NCBI RefSeq assembly: GCF_016899425.1
Contig: NZ_CP045994.1
Span: 1,736,001-1,800,000 of the forward strand
From: Burkholderia sp. MS389
GTDB taxonomy: Bacteria > Pseudomonadota > Gammaproteobacteria > Burkholderiales > Burkholderiaceae
Length of the DNA: 64,000 nt
Direction of reading: 5' to 3'
Both the position numbers and the translations under genes were made by a program. Below, piece after piece: positions 38,641 to 47,715 of the stretch; the first letter of the stretch is position 1; each line of letters begins with the position of its first letter. The notes beneath the pieces were generated by a model, which did no database searches, had not been told where the DNA came from, and saw only the letters and a list, made by a program, of their open reading frames with translations.

Positions 38641-39921
38641 TCAGCCTCGTTCTGCCGAGTAGTGCGTATCGAAAACCGCCCGCAGCGTCGACGGACCGGT
38701 CGCGAAATCCCCCCACAGCGGCCCGTCGTTCTGCGCGAACGCGAACGGCGTCTTATTGATCGACGCGAGGCGGAAGCGCCATTGCGCGGCTTCCTGGCGG
38801 AATGCGGTGAGCTGCATGTCGGACAGCCCCGTCTGCGCGTTCGCGAGCGTGACGAGCGGATCGACCGGATCGTTCGCGACCCGCACCTCGAAATGCAGGT
38901 GCGGGCCGGTGGCCGCGCCCGTCATCCCGACCGAGCCGATGCGCTGGCCCTGCTTCACGGTTTCGCCGACCTTCAGCCCGCGAGCGTACGCGGACAGGTG
39001 CGCGTAGTACGTCGAATAGCCATCCGCATGATCGACGATCACATAGCGGCCGTAGCCGCCCGGATCGGTGCCGACGAACGACACGACCCCGTCGGCCGCC
39101 GCATCGACCGGCGTGCCGCTCGGCGCGGCGAGATCGACGCCCGTATGGAACGCCATCGCCTGCGACAACGGATGGACGCGCTCGCCGAAGAACGAACTGA
39201 TGCGCGTCCACTTGACCGGCATCGTGAACGCGGCGGCTTCGAGCGGCGAACCGTCGAGCGTGTAGTACGCACCGTGCTCGGCGCCCGGCGCGCGGAACCA
39301 GATCGCGCCGAACGTGCGGCCGGCGACGCGCAGCTCGAGCGCGGTGAGCCGCGGCGTGCCGTCGTTCGTGTCGAACGCGACGCGGTAATAGTCGCCGCGC
39401 TGCGCACTCGCACGCATCGCGACCTTGCCGGTGACGAGGTCGCCGAGCTGGATGCGCACTTCGGGCGGCACGTCGAGACGGTTCAGCGTATCGGACAGCG
39501 TGAGCTCGATGTCGCCCGCGCGCATCCCTTGCGGGCGATCGGGCGACGCGAACTGAAACAGGCTCGCGTAGCCGAGCATGTCGTTGCGATGCGCGCTGAG
39601 CGGCGCGAACAGGCCCGGCTGCAGGCTGCGATCGTTGCGATCGACGTGTTCGTTGCGCTCGCCGATCGTGCGGGCGAGTTCGCTCGTCACGAAATGCTGC
39701 GCGGTGGGAAACGGCGTATCGGACAGCACGCGCTGCGGCAGCGCGGCCGTGCCCGAATCGACGGCGCCCGGCAATTGCGACACGGCCGGCAGCGCGGCGG
39801 CGAGGCCGAATGCGGCGAGGGCGCCGAGCACGGCGGCCGGCACGAGCGCGCGCACGGCGCGCTGCGCGCGACCGGGCGCGACGGCATCAGGGGTTGCGAC
39901 AGACTTGACCAAGGTGTCCAC
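38641..39921 (-). CDS. M23-family murein endopeptidase (MepM-like)
   Basis: Envelope peptidoglycan hydrolase that should cleave cross-linked stem peptides. The 426-aa protein has a short cytoplasmic N terminus, one membrane anchor (A-V-L-G-A-L-A-A-F-G-L-A-A-A-L near 32-46), an OapA/LysM-like middle domain (about 140-230) and a C-terminal lysostaphin-type M23 domain. The zinc ligands are visible: H-T-G-V-D near 265-269 (first His/Asp pair), and the H-L-H-F-E-V motif near 345-350. The start is GTG at 39921. The gene is read leftward, convergent with bcpB. The same-strand TetR gene lies upstream, separated by a terminator and a structured gap. Confidence 0.88.
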   Translation of the reverse strand: MDTLVKSVATPDAVAPGRAQRAVRALVPAAVLGALAAFGLAAALPAVSQLPGAVDSGTAALPQRVLSDTPFPTAQHFVTSELARTIGERNEHVDRNDRSLQPGLFAPLSAHRNDMLGYASLFQFASPDRPQGMRAGDIELTLSDTLNRLDVPPEVRIQLGDLVTGKVAMRASAQRGDYYRVAFDTNDGTPRLTALELRVAGRTFGAIWFRAPGAEHGAYYTLDGSPLEAAAFTMPVKWTRISSFFGERVHPLSQAMAFHTGVDLAAPSGTPVDAAADGVVSFVGTDPGGYGRYVIVDHADGYSTYYAHLSAYARGLKVGETVKQGQRIGSVGMTGAATGPHLHFEVRVANDPVDPLVTLANAQTGLSDMQLTAFRQEAAQWRFRLASINKTPFAFAQNDGPLWGDFATGPSTLRAVFDTHYSAERG

Positions 39922-40251
39922 ATCCAGGAAAGCGGTTCAAAGGGGTGTGGGCGGGGGCCGCCGGCGGCACATCCGTCGAACGGCGACGGGGCGGGCGGCG
40001 GGCGTGCAACAAAACAGGCCCCGCCAGGGGCCTGTGTCGTTTCCGTTCGACCCAACCTGCGGGGCGGTGCCCGCTTCGAACGGCGGCGTGCATACCGGGT
40101 CGAACCCGGTTATCACGAAGACGCTAAAGAAAGATGACAGCGTCAGTCTACCGATGTTCCGCGAAACGTTAAAAATTTTAAAGAGGGTCGGCTCACTCGT
40201 TTCGCACTGCGGTAAATCGGGTTAAATCAGCATTTGTTACGACGATTTCCG
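39922..40251 (-). ncRNA. Structured 330-base gap between tetR and the M23 gene; possible small RNA or leader
   Basis: On the minus strand this gap carries, in order, a GACGCT/AGCGTC stem (40120-40125 with 40139-40144), a perfect 7-bp stem resembling a tRNA T-arm (40094-40100 with 40104-40110) and an intrinsic terminator (40009-40034). An AT-rich TTAAAATTTTTAA stretch near 40170-40183 could supply a -10. No open frame has support. A short structured transcript ending at the terminator is possible; no known RNA family was recognised. Confidence 0.3.
40009..40034 (-). terminator. Intrinsic terminator, leftward
   Basis: CAGGCCCC (40015-40022) pairs with GGGGCCTG (40027-40034) around a 4-base loop; read leftward it is followed by TTTTGTTG. 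It lies downstream of the TetR gene and of the structured gap, before the M23 gene. Confidence 0.75.
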
Positions 40252-40899
40252 TTAGTCCGGCAATTTTTGCGCGCGTCTGCGCAGGGCGGCGGACGTGCGC
40301 ACGGCGTCGAAACCGGCGTCGAGCATCGCCTCGGCGTCGTTCCATAGGTTGCCGCGCAGCCGGTTGGTCCAGATCATCGACGCGAACACGCCTTCGAGCA
40401 GCGACACGAGGTAGACGGCGGCCAGATGCACGTCGAGATCGGCGGCCACTTCGCCGGCCGCGATCGCGCGACGCAGCAGCGCCTTGGTGATCCGCAGCAT
40501 CTGCAGCTCGAGCAGCATGCGGCGCCGCTGCAGCGCGCCGTTTTCCTCGCTCTGCTCGCATTTCGTATAGAGGATCACGAGCACGCGCTGCATCGGGCCC
40601 GGCTCGCCGCATTCCTGCAAGTAGTGCGACGCGGCGCGCCGCAATGTAGCGAGCGGCGGCAGGCCGTCGCCCGCGTCGAACCCCTCGGACGTGCGCGCGA
40701 ACGCGCGGTCGCACATCGCCAGACACACTTCCATCTTGTTGCGGTAGTGGCCGTAGACGGCGCCCCGCGACATCCCGGCGGCCTCGGCGAGGTCCGCCAT
40801 CGCGGTTTGCGCGACGCCTCTTTCGAGCAGCACGAGCTCGGCGGCGTCGAGGATCCGGTGCTTGATGGCGAGCGATTCTTCCCGGGTCTTGCGGGCCAT
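40252..40899 (-). CDS. amrR: TetR-family repressor of the RND efflux operon (AmrR-like)
   Basis: Local repressor of the divergent pump operon. The 215-aa protein has an N-terminal TetR helix-turn-helix (R-I-L-D-A-A-E-L-V-L-L-E-R-G-V then M-A-D-L-A-E-A-A-G-M-S-R-G-A-V-Y-G-H-Y, residues about 15-52) and a C-terminal ligand domain of AcrR/TtgR type. It is divergent from the pump, with 151 bases between the start codons. That gap contains a perfect TetR-style palindrome beside a TATAAT. The name AmrR follows the recalled position of the AmrAB-OprA/RND-3 pump next to the fimbrial and ornibactin clusters in B. cepacia complex genomes. BpeR is the alternative. Confidence 0.8.
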   Translation of the reverse strand: MARKTREESLAIKHRILDAAELVLLERGVAQTAMADLAEAAGMSRGAVYGHYRNKMEVCLAMCDRAFARTSEGFDAGDGLPPLATLRRAASHYLQECGEPGPMQRVLVILYTKCEQSEENGALQRRRMLLELQMLRITKALLRRAIAAGEVAADLDVHLAAVYLVSLLEGVFASMIWTNRLRGNLWNDAEAMLDAGFDAVRTSAALRRRAQKLPD

Positions 40900-40973
40900 G
40901 TCGTGAAATTCCTTACAGTTCGCTGTCGTTTTATTGAGACAGTGCGTCAGCCGGATGGAAAGCGGATGTATTT

Positions 40974-40996
40974 AATCAGTCGTGACTGATTATAAT
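40974..40996 (+). promoter_or_regulatory. Pump promoter -10 box overlapped by a perfect TetR-type palindrome
   Basis: AATCAGTC (40974-40981) and GACTGATT (40984-40991) are perfect inverted arms around GT. The consensus -10 TATAAT occupies 40991-40996, so the palindrome fills the spacer between -10 and the expected -35. The pump adaptor gene starts 55 bases downstream. A repressor bound here would block RNA polymerase; AmrR is the obvious candidate (inference). Confidence 0.8.
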
Positions 40997-41050
40997 CGGC
41001 CACCCTGAGCCGCCGCATTGTATCGGCGGCGAACGATCCGAGGTCAGAAC

Positions 41051-42253
41051 ATGAATAACAAACGCACCCTGTGGCGCCGCCTGCGGCTGGCGCCGTTCGC
41101 GCTCGCGGCGCTGCTGGCCGTGGCCGGATGCGGAAAGGGCGACAAGAACGCCGCGCCGGAGACCGCGAAGCAGGCCACCGTCGTGACGGTGCGCCCGACG
41201 GCCGTGCCGATGACGGTCGAACTGCCGGGCCGGCTCGATGCGTACCGGCAGGCGGAAGTCCGCGCACGGGTCGCGGGCATCGTCACCGCGCGCACCTACG
41301 AGGAAGGCCAGGAGGTGAAGCAGGGCGCGGTGCTGTTCCGCATCGATCCCGCGCCGCTGAAGGCCGCGCGCGACGCCGCGCAGGGTGCGCTCGCGAAGGC
41401 GCAGGCCGCCGCGCTCGCGGCGACCGACAAGCGCCGTCGTTACGACGATCTCGTGCGCGATCGCGCGGTGAGCGAGCGCGACCACACCGAAGCCGTCGCG
41501 GCCGATACGCAGGCGAAGGCCGAGGTCGCGTCCGCGAAGGCCGAACTCGCGCGCGCGCAACTGCAGCTGGACTACGCGACCGTCACCGCGCCGATCGCGG
41601 GCCGCGCACGGCGCGCGCTCGTGACCGAGGGCGCGCTCGTCGGCCAGGACCAGGCGACGCCGCTCACGACCGTCGAGCAGCTCGATCCGATCTACGTGAA
41701 CTTCTCGCAGCCGGCCGCCGACGTCGACGCATTGCGTCGCGCGGTGAAGAGCGGGCGCGCAACGGGCATCGCGCAGCACGATGTCGCGGTGACGCTGCTG
41801 CGCGCCGACGGCACCGCATATCCGCTGAAGGGCAAGCTGCTGTTCAGCGATCTCGCGGTCGACCCGACCACCGACACCGTCGAGATGCGCGCGCTGTTCC
41901 CGAATCCGGAGCGCGAACTGCTGCCGGGCGCGTATGTGCGGATCGCGCTCGACACGGCGGTCGACCGGCGCGCGATCCTCGTGCCGCGCGACGCGCTGCT
42001 GCGCACGGCCGACCGTACGTCGGTGCGTGTCGTCGGCGCGAACGGCAAGGTCAAGGACGTCGAGGTCACGGCCGACCAGATGAGCGGCCATGACTGGCGC
42101 ATCACGCGCGGCCTCGCGGGCGGCGAGCGCGTGATCGTCGACGACGTCGCGCAGTTCGCGCCCGATACGGCCGTCCAGCCCGTCGAAAAGGCGCCGCCGT
42201 CGAAGGCGGCGCCGGCAGCGGCCGCTTCGCAGGCGGCCGCCCGTCAAACCTGA
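41051..42253 (+). CDS. amrA: RND efflux periplasmic adaptor (membrane fusion protein)
   Basis: Links the inner-membrane pump to the outer-membrane channel. The 400-aa protein has a lipoprotein signal (A-L-L-A-V-A-G-C, lipid-modified Cys at about residue 27), then the lipoyl half-motifs (R-A-R-V-A-G-I-V near 72-79 and Y-A-T-V-T-A-P-I-A-G near 176-185) flanking an Ala-rich coiled-coil hairpin (about 115-170), and a beta-barrel region ending in L-L-P-G-A-Y-V-R-I. The Ala/Pro-rich tail is a typical variable end. The frame is open 33 bases upstream, but ATG 41051 starts the signal peptide, and the promoter lies 55 bases upstream. First gene of amrAB-oprA. Confidence 0.85.
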   Translation: MNNKRTLWRRLRLAPFALAALLAVAGCGKGDKNAAPETAKQATVVTVRPTAVPMTVELPGRLDAYRQAEVRARVAGIVTARTYEEGQEVKQGAVLFRIDPAPLKAARDAAQGALAKAQAAALAATDKRRRYDDLVRDRAVSERDHTEAVAADTQAKAEVASAKAELARAQLQLDYATVTAPIAGRARRALVTEGALVGQDQATPLTTVEQLDPIYVNFSQPAADVDALRRAVKSGRATGIAQHDVAVTLLRADGTAYPLKGKLLFSDLAVDPTTDTVEMRALFPNPERELLPGAYVRIALDTAVDRRAILVPRDALLRTADRTSVRVVGANGKVKDVEVTADQMSGHDWRITRGLAGGERVIVDDVAQFAPDTAVQPVEKAPPSKAAPAAAASQAAARQT

Positions 42254-42268
42254 CCGGTTCAAACCAAC

Positions 42269-45200
42269 ATGGCACGTTTCTTCATCGATCGCCCCGTCTT
42301 CGCATGGGTGATCGCGATCTTCATCATGCTGGGTGGCCTGTTCGCGATTCGCGCGCTGCCCGTCGCGCAGTACCCGGACATCGCGCCGCCCGTCGTCAGC
42401 ATTTATGCGACGTACCCGGGCGCGTCCGCGCAGGTCGTCGAGGAATCGGTGACCGCGCTGATCGAGCGCGAGATGAACGGCGCGCCGGGGCTGCTGTATA
42501 CGTCCGCGACGAGCAGCGCCGGCGCGGCGTCGCTGTACCTGACGTTTAAGCAGGGCGTGAACGCCGATCTCGCGGCCGTCGAAGTGCAGAACCGGCTGAA
42601 GACGGTCGACGCGCGCCTGCCCGAGCCCGTGCGCCGCGACGGCATCCAGGTCGAGAAGGCCGCCGATAATATCCAGCTCGTCGTGTCGCTGACGTCCGAC
42701 GACGGCCGGATGACCGACGTGCAGCTCGGCGAATACGCGTCGGCGAACGTCGTGCAGGCGCTGCGCCGCGTCGAGGGCGTCGGCAAGGTGCAGTTCTGGG
42801 GCGCCGAATATGCGATGCGGATCTGGCCCGACCCGGTGAAGCTGGCCGGGCACGGGCTCACCGCGTCGGACATCGCGTCGGCCGTGCGCGCGCACAACGC
42901 GCGCGTGACGATCGGCGACATCGGCCGCAGCGCGGTGCCGGACAGCGCGCCGATCGCGGCGACCGTGTTCGCGGACGCGCCGCTGAAGACGCCAGCCGAT
43001 TTCGGCGCGATCGCGCTGCGCGCGCGGGCCGACGGCGCCGCGCTGTTCCTGCGCGACGTCGCGCGCGTCGAATTCGGCGGCAACGACTACAACTATCCGT
43101 CGTACGTGAACGGCAAGGTCGCGACCGGGATGGGCATCAAGCTCGCGCCGGGCTCGAACGCGGTGTCCACCGAGAAGCGCGTGCGCGCGACGATGGACGA
43201 GCTGTCCCGATACTTCCCGCCGGGCGTGAAATACCAGATTCCGTACGAGACGTCGTCGTTCGTGCGCGTGTCGATGAACAAGGTCGTCACGACGCTGATC
43301 GAGGCCGGCGTGCTGGTGTTCCTCGTGATGTTCCTGTTCATGCAGAACCTGCGCGCGACGCTGATCCCGACGCTCGTCGTGCCGGTCGCGCTCGCGGGCA
43401 CGTTCGGCGTGATGTATGCGGCCGGCTTCTCGATCAACGTGCTGACGATGTTCGGGATGGTGCTCGCGATCGGCATCCTCGTCGACGACGCGATCGTCGT
43501 CGTCGAGAACGTCGAGCGGCTGATGGTCGAGGAGGGGCTCGCGCCGTACGACGCGACCGTCAAGGCGATGCAGCAGATCAGCGGCGCGATCGTCGGGATC
43601 ACCGTGGTGCTGACGTCGGTGTTCGTGCCGATGGCGTTCTTCGGCGGTGCGGTGGGCAACATCTACCGGCAGTTCGCGCTGTCGCTCGCGGTGTCGATCG
43701 GCTTCTCGGCCTTCCTCGCGCTGTCGCTGACACCCGCGCTGTGCGCGACGCTGCTCAAGCCGGTGGCCGGCGACCATCACGAGAAGCGCGGCTTCTTCGG
43801 CGGGTTCAACCGCTTCGTCGCGCGCGCGACGCAGCGCTATGCGACGCGGGTCGGCACGATGCTGAAGAAGCCGCTGCGCTGGCTCGTCGTGTACGGCGCG
43901 CTGACCGCGGCCGCGGTGCTGATGCTCACGCAGTTGCCGACCGCATTCCTGCCGGACGAGGACCAGGGCAACTTCATGGTGATGGTGATCCGCCCGCAAG
44001 GCACGCCGCTCGCGGAAACGATGCAGAGCGTGCGCGCGGTCGAGTCGGCGATCCGCCGCGACGAGCCGACCGCCTATACGTATGCGCTCGGCGGCTTCAA
44101 CCTGTACGGCGAAGGGCCGAACGGCGGGATGATCTTCGTCACGCTGAAGAACTGGAAGGAGCGCAAGGCCGTGCGCGATCACGTGCAGTCGATCGTCGCG
44201 CGCATCAACGAGCGCTTCGCGGGCACGCCGAACACGACGGTCTTCGCGATGAACTCGCCGGCGCTGCCCGATCTCGGCTCGTCGAGCGGCTTCGACTTCC
44301 GGCTGCAGAACCGCGGCGGGCTCGACTACGCGACGTTCAGCGCCGCGCGCGAGCAACTGCTCGCGGCGGGCGGCAAGGATCGCGCGCTCACCGACCTGAT
44401 GTTCGCGGGCACGCAGGACGCGCCGCAACTGAAGCTCGACATCGATCGCGCGAAGGCGTCCGCGCTCGGCGTGTCGATGGACGAGATCAACACGACGCTC
44501 GCGGTGATGTTCGGCTCCGACTATATCGGCGACTTCATGCACGGCACGCAGGTGCGACGCGTGATGGTGCAGGCCGACGGGCGGCACCGGCTCGATCCGG
44601 ACGACGTGAAGAAGCTGCGCGTGCGCAACGCGCGCGGCGAGATGGTGCCGCTCGCGGCGTTCACGACGCTGCACTGGACGATGGGGCCGCCGCAGCTCAC
44701 GCGCTACAACGGCTATCCGTCGTTCACGATCAACGGCTCGGCCGCGGCCGGCCACAGCAGCGGCGACGCGATGGCCGCGATCGAGCGGATCGCCGCGAAG
44801 CTGCCGGCCGGCATCGGCCATGCGTGGTCGGGGCAGTCGTTCGAGGAGCGGCTGTCGGGCGCGCAGGCGCCGATGCTGTTCGCGCTGTCGGTGCTCGTCG
44901 TGTTCCTCGCGCTCGCGGCGCTCTACGAGAGCTGGTCGATTCCGTTCGCGGTGATGCTGGTCGTGCCGCTCGGCGTGATCGGCGCGGTGCTCGGCGTGAC
45001 GCTGCGGATGATGCCGAACGACATCTATTTCAAGGTGGGGCTGATCGCGACGATCGGGCTGTCCGCGAAGAACGCGATCCTGATCGTCGAAGTCGCGAAG
45101 GATCTCGTCGCGCAGCGCATGTCGCTCGTCGACGCGGCGCTCGAGGCCGCGCGCCTGCGGCTGCGGCCGATCGTGATGACGTCGCTCGCGTTCGGCGTCG

Positions 45201-45409
45201 GCGTGCTGCCGCTCGCGTTCGCGTCGGGCGCCGCGTCCGGCGCGCAGACGGCGATCGGCACCGGCGTGCTCGGCGGCGTGATCACGGCGACCGTGCTCGC
45301 GGTGTTCCTCGTCCCGCTGTTTTTCGTGATCGTCGGCCGCCTGTTCGACGTCGGCCCGCGCCGGCGCGGCGGTGCGCAGCCGACGACGATGGAGGGTTCG
45401 CAACCATGA
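42269..45409 (+). CDS. amrB: RND multidrug efflux transporter (HAE-1 family)
   Basis: Proton-driven inner-membrane pump, 1,046 aa, the usual HAE-1 length, with 12 expected membrane spans in two halves. The start M-A-R-F-F-I-D-R-P-V-F-A-W-V is typical. The proton-relay acids lie in TM4 (G-I-L-V-D-D-A-I-V-V-V-E-N near residues 408-420), and the Lys partner in TM10 (G-L-S-A-K-N-A-I-L-I near 931-940). Two large periplasmic loops separate TM1-2 and TM7-8. Homologues AmrB/BpeB export aminoglycosides and macrolides; substrates here are inferred only. It starts 15 bases after amrA and its stop overlaps oprA (ATGA). Confidence 0.9.
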   Translation: MARFFIDRPVFAWVIAIFIMLGGLFAIRALPVAQYPDIAPPVVSIYATYPGASAQVVEESVTALIEREMNGAPGLLYTSATSSAGAASLYLTFKQGVNADLAAVEVQNRLKTVDARLPEPVRRDGIQVEKAADNIQLVVSLTSDDGRMTDVQLGEYASANVVQALRRVEGVGKVQFWGAEYAMRIWPDPVKLAGHGLTASDIASAVRAHNARVTIGDIGRSAVPDSAPIAATVFADAPLKTPADFGAIALRARADGAALFLRDVARVEFGGNDYNYPSYVNGKVATGMGIKLAPGSNAVSTEKRVRATMDELSRYFPPGVKYQIPYETSSFVRVSMNKVVTTLIEAGVLVFLVMFLFMQNLRATLIPTLVVPVALAGTFGVMYAAGFSINVLTMFGMVLAIGILVDDAIVVVENVERLMVEEGLAPYDATVKAMQQISGAIVGITVVLTSVFVPMAFFGGAVGNIYRQFALSLAVSIGFSAFLALSLTPALCATLLKPVAGDHHEKRGFFGGFNRFVARATQRYATRVGTMLKKPLRWLVVYGALTAAAVLMLTQLPTAFLPDEDQGNFMVMVIRPQGTPLAETMQSVRAVESAIRRDEPTAYTYALGGFNLYGEGPNGGMIFVTLKNWKERKAVRDHVQSIVARINERFAGTPNTTVFAMNSPALPDLGSSSGFDFRLQNRGGLDYATFSAAREQLLAAGGKDRALTDLMFAGTQDAPQLKLDIDRAKASALGVSMDEINTTLAVMFGSDYIGDFMHGTQVRRVMVQADGRHRLDPDDVKKLRVRNARGEMVPLAAFTTLHWTMGPPQLTRYNGYPSFTINGSAAAGHSSGDAMAAIERIAAKLPAGIGHAWSGQSFEERLSGAQAPMLFALSVLVVFLALAALYESWSIPFAVMLVVPLGVIGAVLGVTLRMMPNDIYFKVGLIATIGLSAKNAILIVEVAKDLVAQRMSLVDAALEAARLRLRPIVMTSLAFGVGVLPLAFASGAASGAQTAIGTGVLGGVITATVLAVFLVPLFFVIVGRLFDVGPRRRGGAQPTTMEGSQP

Positions 45410-46869
45410 TGTTCGCGCTGAATGCACGCGCCGCGCGGCGGGCGCCGGTCGCGCTGGCCGCCGCGCTCGCGCTCGCCGGGTGCTCGCTCGCGCCGCGTTA
45501 CGAGCGCCCGGCGGCGCCGGTGCCGGCGTCCTATGCGCCGGTCGACGGCAGTACGGCGCCGGCGGCCCTACCGAGCGCGGCACGGGATGCCGCGCTGCTC
45601 GACGACTGGCATGCGTATTTCACCGATCCGGCGCTGCAGGCGTGGATCGACGCGGCGCTCGCGAACAATCGCGACCTGCGGATCGCGGCCGGCCGGCTCG
45701 AGGAAGCGCGCGCGCTGTACGGCGTGCAGCGCGCGGACCGGATGCCGTCGGTCGACGCGAATCTCGGCTACGAACGCGCGCGCCAGTACGACCCGGTCGT
45801 GCGCGAAAGCGCGATCAGCGGGCTGTATCGTGCGGGCGTCGGCGTCAGCGCATACGAGCTCGATCTGTTCGGCCGGGTGCGCAACCTGTCCGACGCGGCG
45901 CTCGCCGAGTATTTCGCGACTGCCGACGCGCAGCGCACGGTCCGTATCGGTGTGATCGCCGAGGTGGCGGGCGCGTACGTTTCCGAACGATCGTTGCACG
46001 AGCAACTGGCGCTCGCTGAGCGCACGCTCGAAGCCCGCGAACGGGTGGCCGCGCTCACGCAACGCCGCTATGCCGCCGGCACGAGCGACGCGATCGAGCT
46101 GCGTTCGGCCGAGATGCTGGTGGCGTCCGCGCGCGCATCGCAGGCCGCGCTGCAGCGCGAGCATGCGCAGGCCGTACGGGCGCTGCAACTGCTGGCGGGC
46201 GACTTCGCGCGCAACGTGCCCGACGACGCGACCGCGCTCGACACGCTGTCGATCGCGCCCGTGGCGCCGGGCGCGCCGAGCGAACTGCTCGAACGGCGGC
46301 CAGACATCCGGCAGGCCGAGGCGCGGCTGAAGGCCGCGAACGCGAACATCGGCGCGGCGCGCGCGGCGTTCTTCCCGCGCGTCGCGCTGACGACCGACTA
46401 CGGCTCGGTGAGCGACGCGTTCTCGAGCCTGTTCGCGGCCGGCACCAGCGTGTGGACGTTCGCGCCGCGCATCACGCTGCCGATCTTCGCGGGCGGTCGC
46501 AATCGCGCGAACCTCGACGTCGCGCACGCGCGCAAGGACATCGCGGTCGCCGAATACGAGAAGGCGGTGCAGACCGCGTTTCGCGAAGTGGCCGATGCGT
46601 TCGCCGCGCGCGACTGGATCGACCGGCAGCTTGCCGCGCAGCAGGACGTATATGCGGCGGACGGCGCACGGCTGAGGCTCGCGGAGCGCCGCTATGCGGG
46701 CGGCGTCGCGACCTATCTCGAGCTGCTCGACGCGCAGCGCAGCACGTACGAGTCGGGGCAGGAGCTGATCCGGCTCAGGCAGCTCAGGCTCGCGAACGCG
46801 ATCGCGCTGTATCGCGCGCTCGGCGGCGGCTGGGCGCCGGCAACGGCGGAGGCCGCGGCTTCCGCGTGA
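45406..46869 (+). CDS. oprA: RND efflux outer-membrane channel lipoprotein (OprA/OprM-like)
   Basis: TolC-like exit duct of the tripartite pump, 487 aa. Lipobox A-L-A-G-C with Cys near residue 26, followed by S-L-A-P-R-Y-E-R-P as in NodT-family proteins. Two repeated outer-membrane-efflux halves each begin with the typical pattern: N-R-D-L-R-I-A-A-G-R-L-E-E-A-R near 89-103, and R-P-D-I-R-Q-A-E-A-R-L near 304-314. Near the end lies the conserved Y-A-G-G-V-A-T-Y-L-E-L-L-D-A-Q-R segment. The start overlaps the amrB stop (ATGA); ATG 45409 is a second, adjacent candidate. Confidence 0.88.
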   Translation: MMFALNARAARRAPVALAAALALAGCSLAPRYERPAAPVPASYAPVDGSTAPAALPSAARDAALLDDWHAYFTDPALQAWIDAALANNRDLRIAAGRLEEARALYGVQRADRMPSVDANLGYERARQYDPVVRESAISGLYRAGVGVSAYELDLFGRVRNLSDAALAEYFATADAQRTVRIGVIAEVAGAYVSERSLHEQLALAERTLEARERVAALTQRRYAAGTSDAIELRSAEMLVASARASQAALQREHAQAVRALQLLAGDFARNVPDDATALDTLSIAPVAPGAPSELLERRPDIRQAEARLKAANANIGAARAAFFPRVALTTDYGSVSDAFSSLFAAGTSVWTFAPRITLPIFAGGRNRANLDVAHARKDIAVAEYEKAVQTAFREVADAFAARDWIDRQLAAQQDVYAADGARLRLAERRYAGGVATYLELLDAQRSTYESGQELIRLRQLRLANAIALYRALGGGWAPATAEAAASA

Positions 46870-47715
46870 CGTGCGACGCGTCGCCTGACGCGGCAGCGTG
46901 TCGGGCGACATGACGGCGGCCGTACGATTCAACGTGCGGCCGCTGCTTCGACAGCGCGTGATGCCCGTCGTTTCGCCGCGCGGCATCGGCGCTTCCTGGC
47001 GCTGTTCCGCGCCTCCTTTTCATCTCCCGGCAGGGCGGAGCGGTTGCTTCCCTGCCACCCGCATCCGGCGACCGGTCGTGCCGCTCCCCGGCGCAAACGT
47101 GTGCCGCGTTCTTTCCTTTTTCATCTCGTCCAATCCGGCAAGCGAGCCGCGTTCCAGCGGCCGCGCATGCATGCGATTCAAGATCGGCAATTGACGAATG
47201 GATTAATCAACATATCGGAATTAATGGTGGCGGCAAAGTGTCGCGGTAAAACGTTTGTATTCTTGCGCAATCGTTTGCGCGATAAATCCATATTGATGGA
47301 ATGCCATCGTTAATTTCCTGTCAGTTGAAAATGATTAGATATTGGCGTTGTAATCGGACAACGATGGCGGTGTTGGACAATGTTTTGTCCTTTGAGTGGC
47401 GGTCCTGCTCAAGCCAGCGCCAGTAAGGAAGTGCGCGGCGTCGATGATTATCGGCAAGAAATTCCCTTAATCTTCAATCGGTTCCGGAAAATAAAAAAGG
47501 ACTGCGGATAAAAAATCCGGGATTGAAAATGGAGGGGAAATAATGGGGTTTTAGAGGGGTAAATCGAACATTGTCAGATGCATTTGACAATGATTTACAG
47601 ACATCTTTCGTGGTTATCTCGATAATGCCGCCTCGTGTCGGACGGGAGCCACCACGCGCTGTCGTTTGTGTCCGCCACGTCGTCCATTCCATTTGCACTC
47701 CTTACGGGAAACCTC
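46870..47715 (+). promoter_or_regulatory. Long AT-rising upstream region of the fimbrial operon with inverted repeats
   Basis: 846 bases without a supported gene; short open frames here lack homology cues. GC content falls sharply after about 47190. CATTGTCA (47569-47576) and TGACAATG (47585-47592) form a perfect 8-base inverted repeat 124 bases before the fimbrial start. GGACAA/TTGTCC (47375-47380 with 47385-47390) is another. Both share the (G)ACAA element and look like operators for an unidentified regulator. The AT-rich character fits H-NS-type silencing of fimbriae (inference). Confidence 0.5.

Noticed and set aside
40090-40180. tRNA gene on the minus strand, suggested by a perfect T-arm-like stem and a GGTAGA segment
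   Set aside because: No matching acceptor stem or proper anticodon arm could be built, and no CCA-type end is present.
40976-45583. A 1,535-codon open frame on the minus strand opposite amrAB
   Set aside because: It is antisense to clear RND genes, has Arg/His/Asp-rich composition typical of reverse frames in GC-rich DNA, and shows no domain.
47044-47313. 89-codon open frame between oprA and the pilin gene
   Set aside because: No recognisable domain, poor codon preference, and it crosses the GC-to-AT composition change; treated as non-coding.
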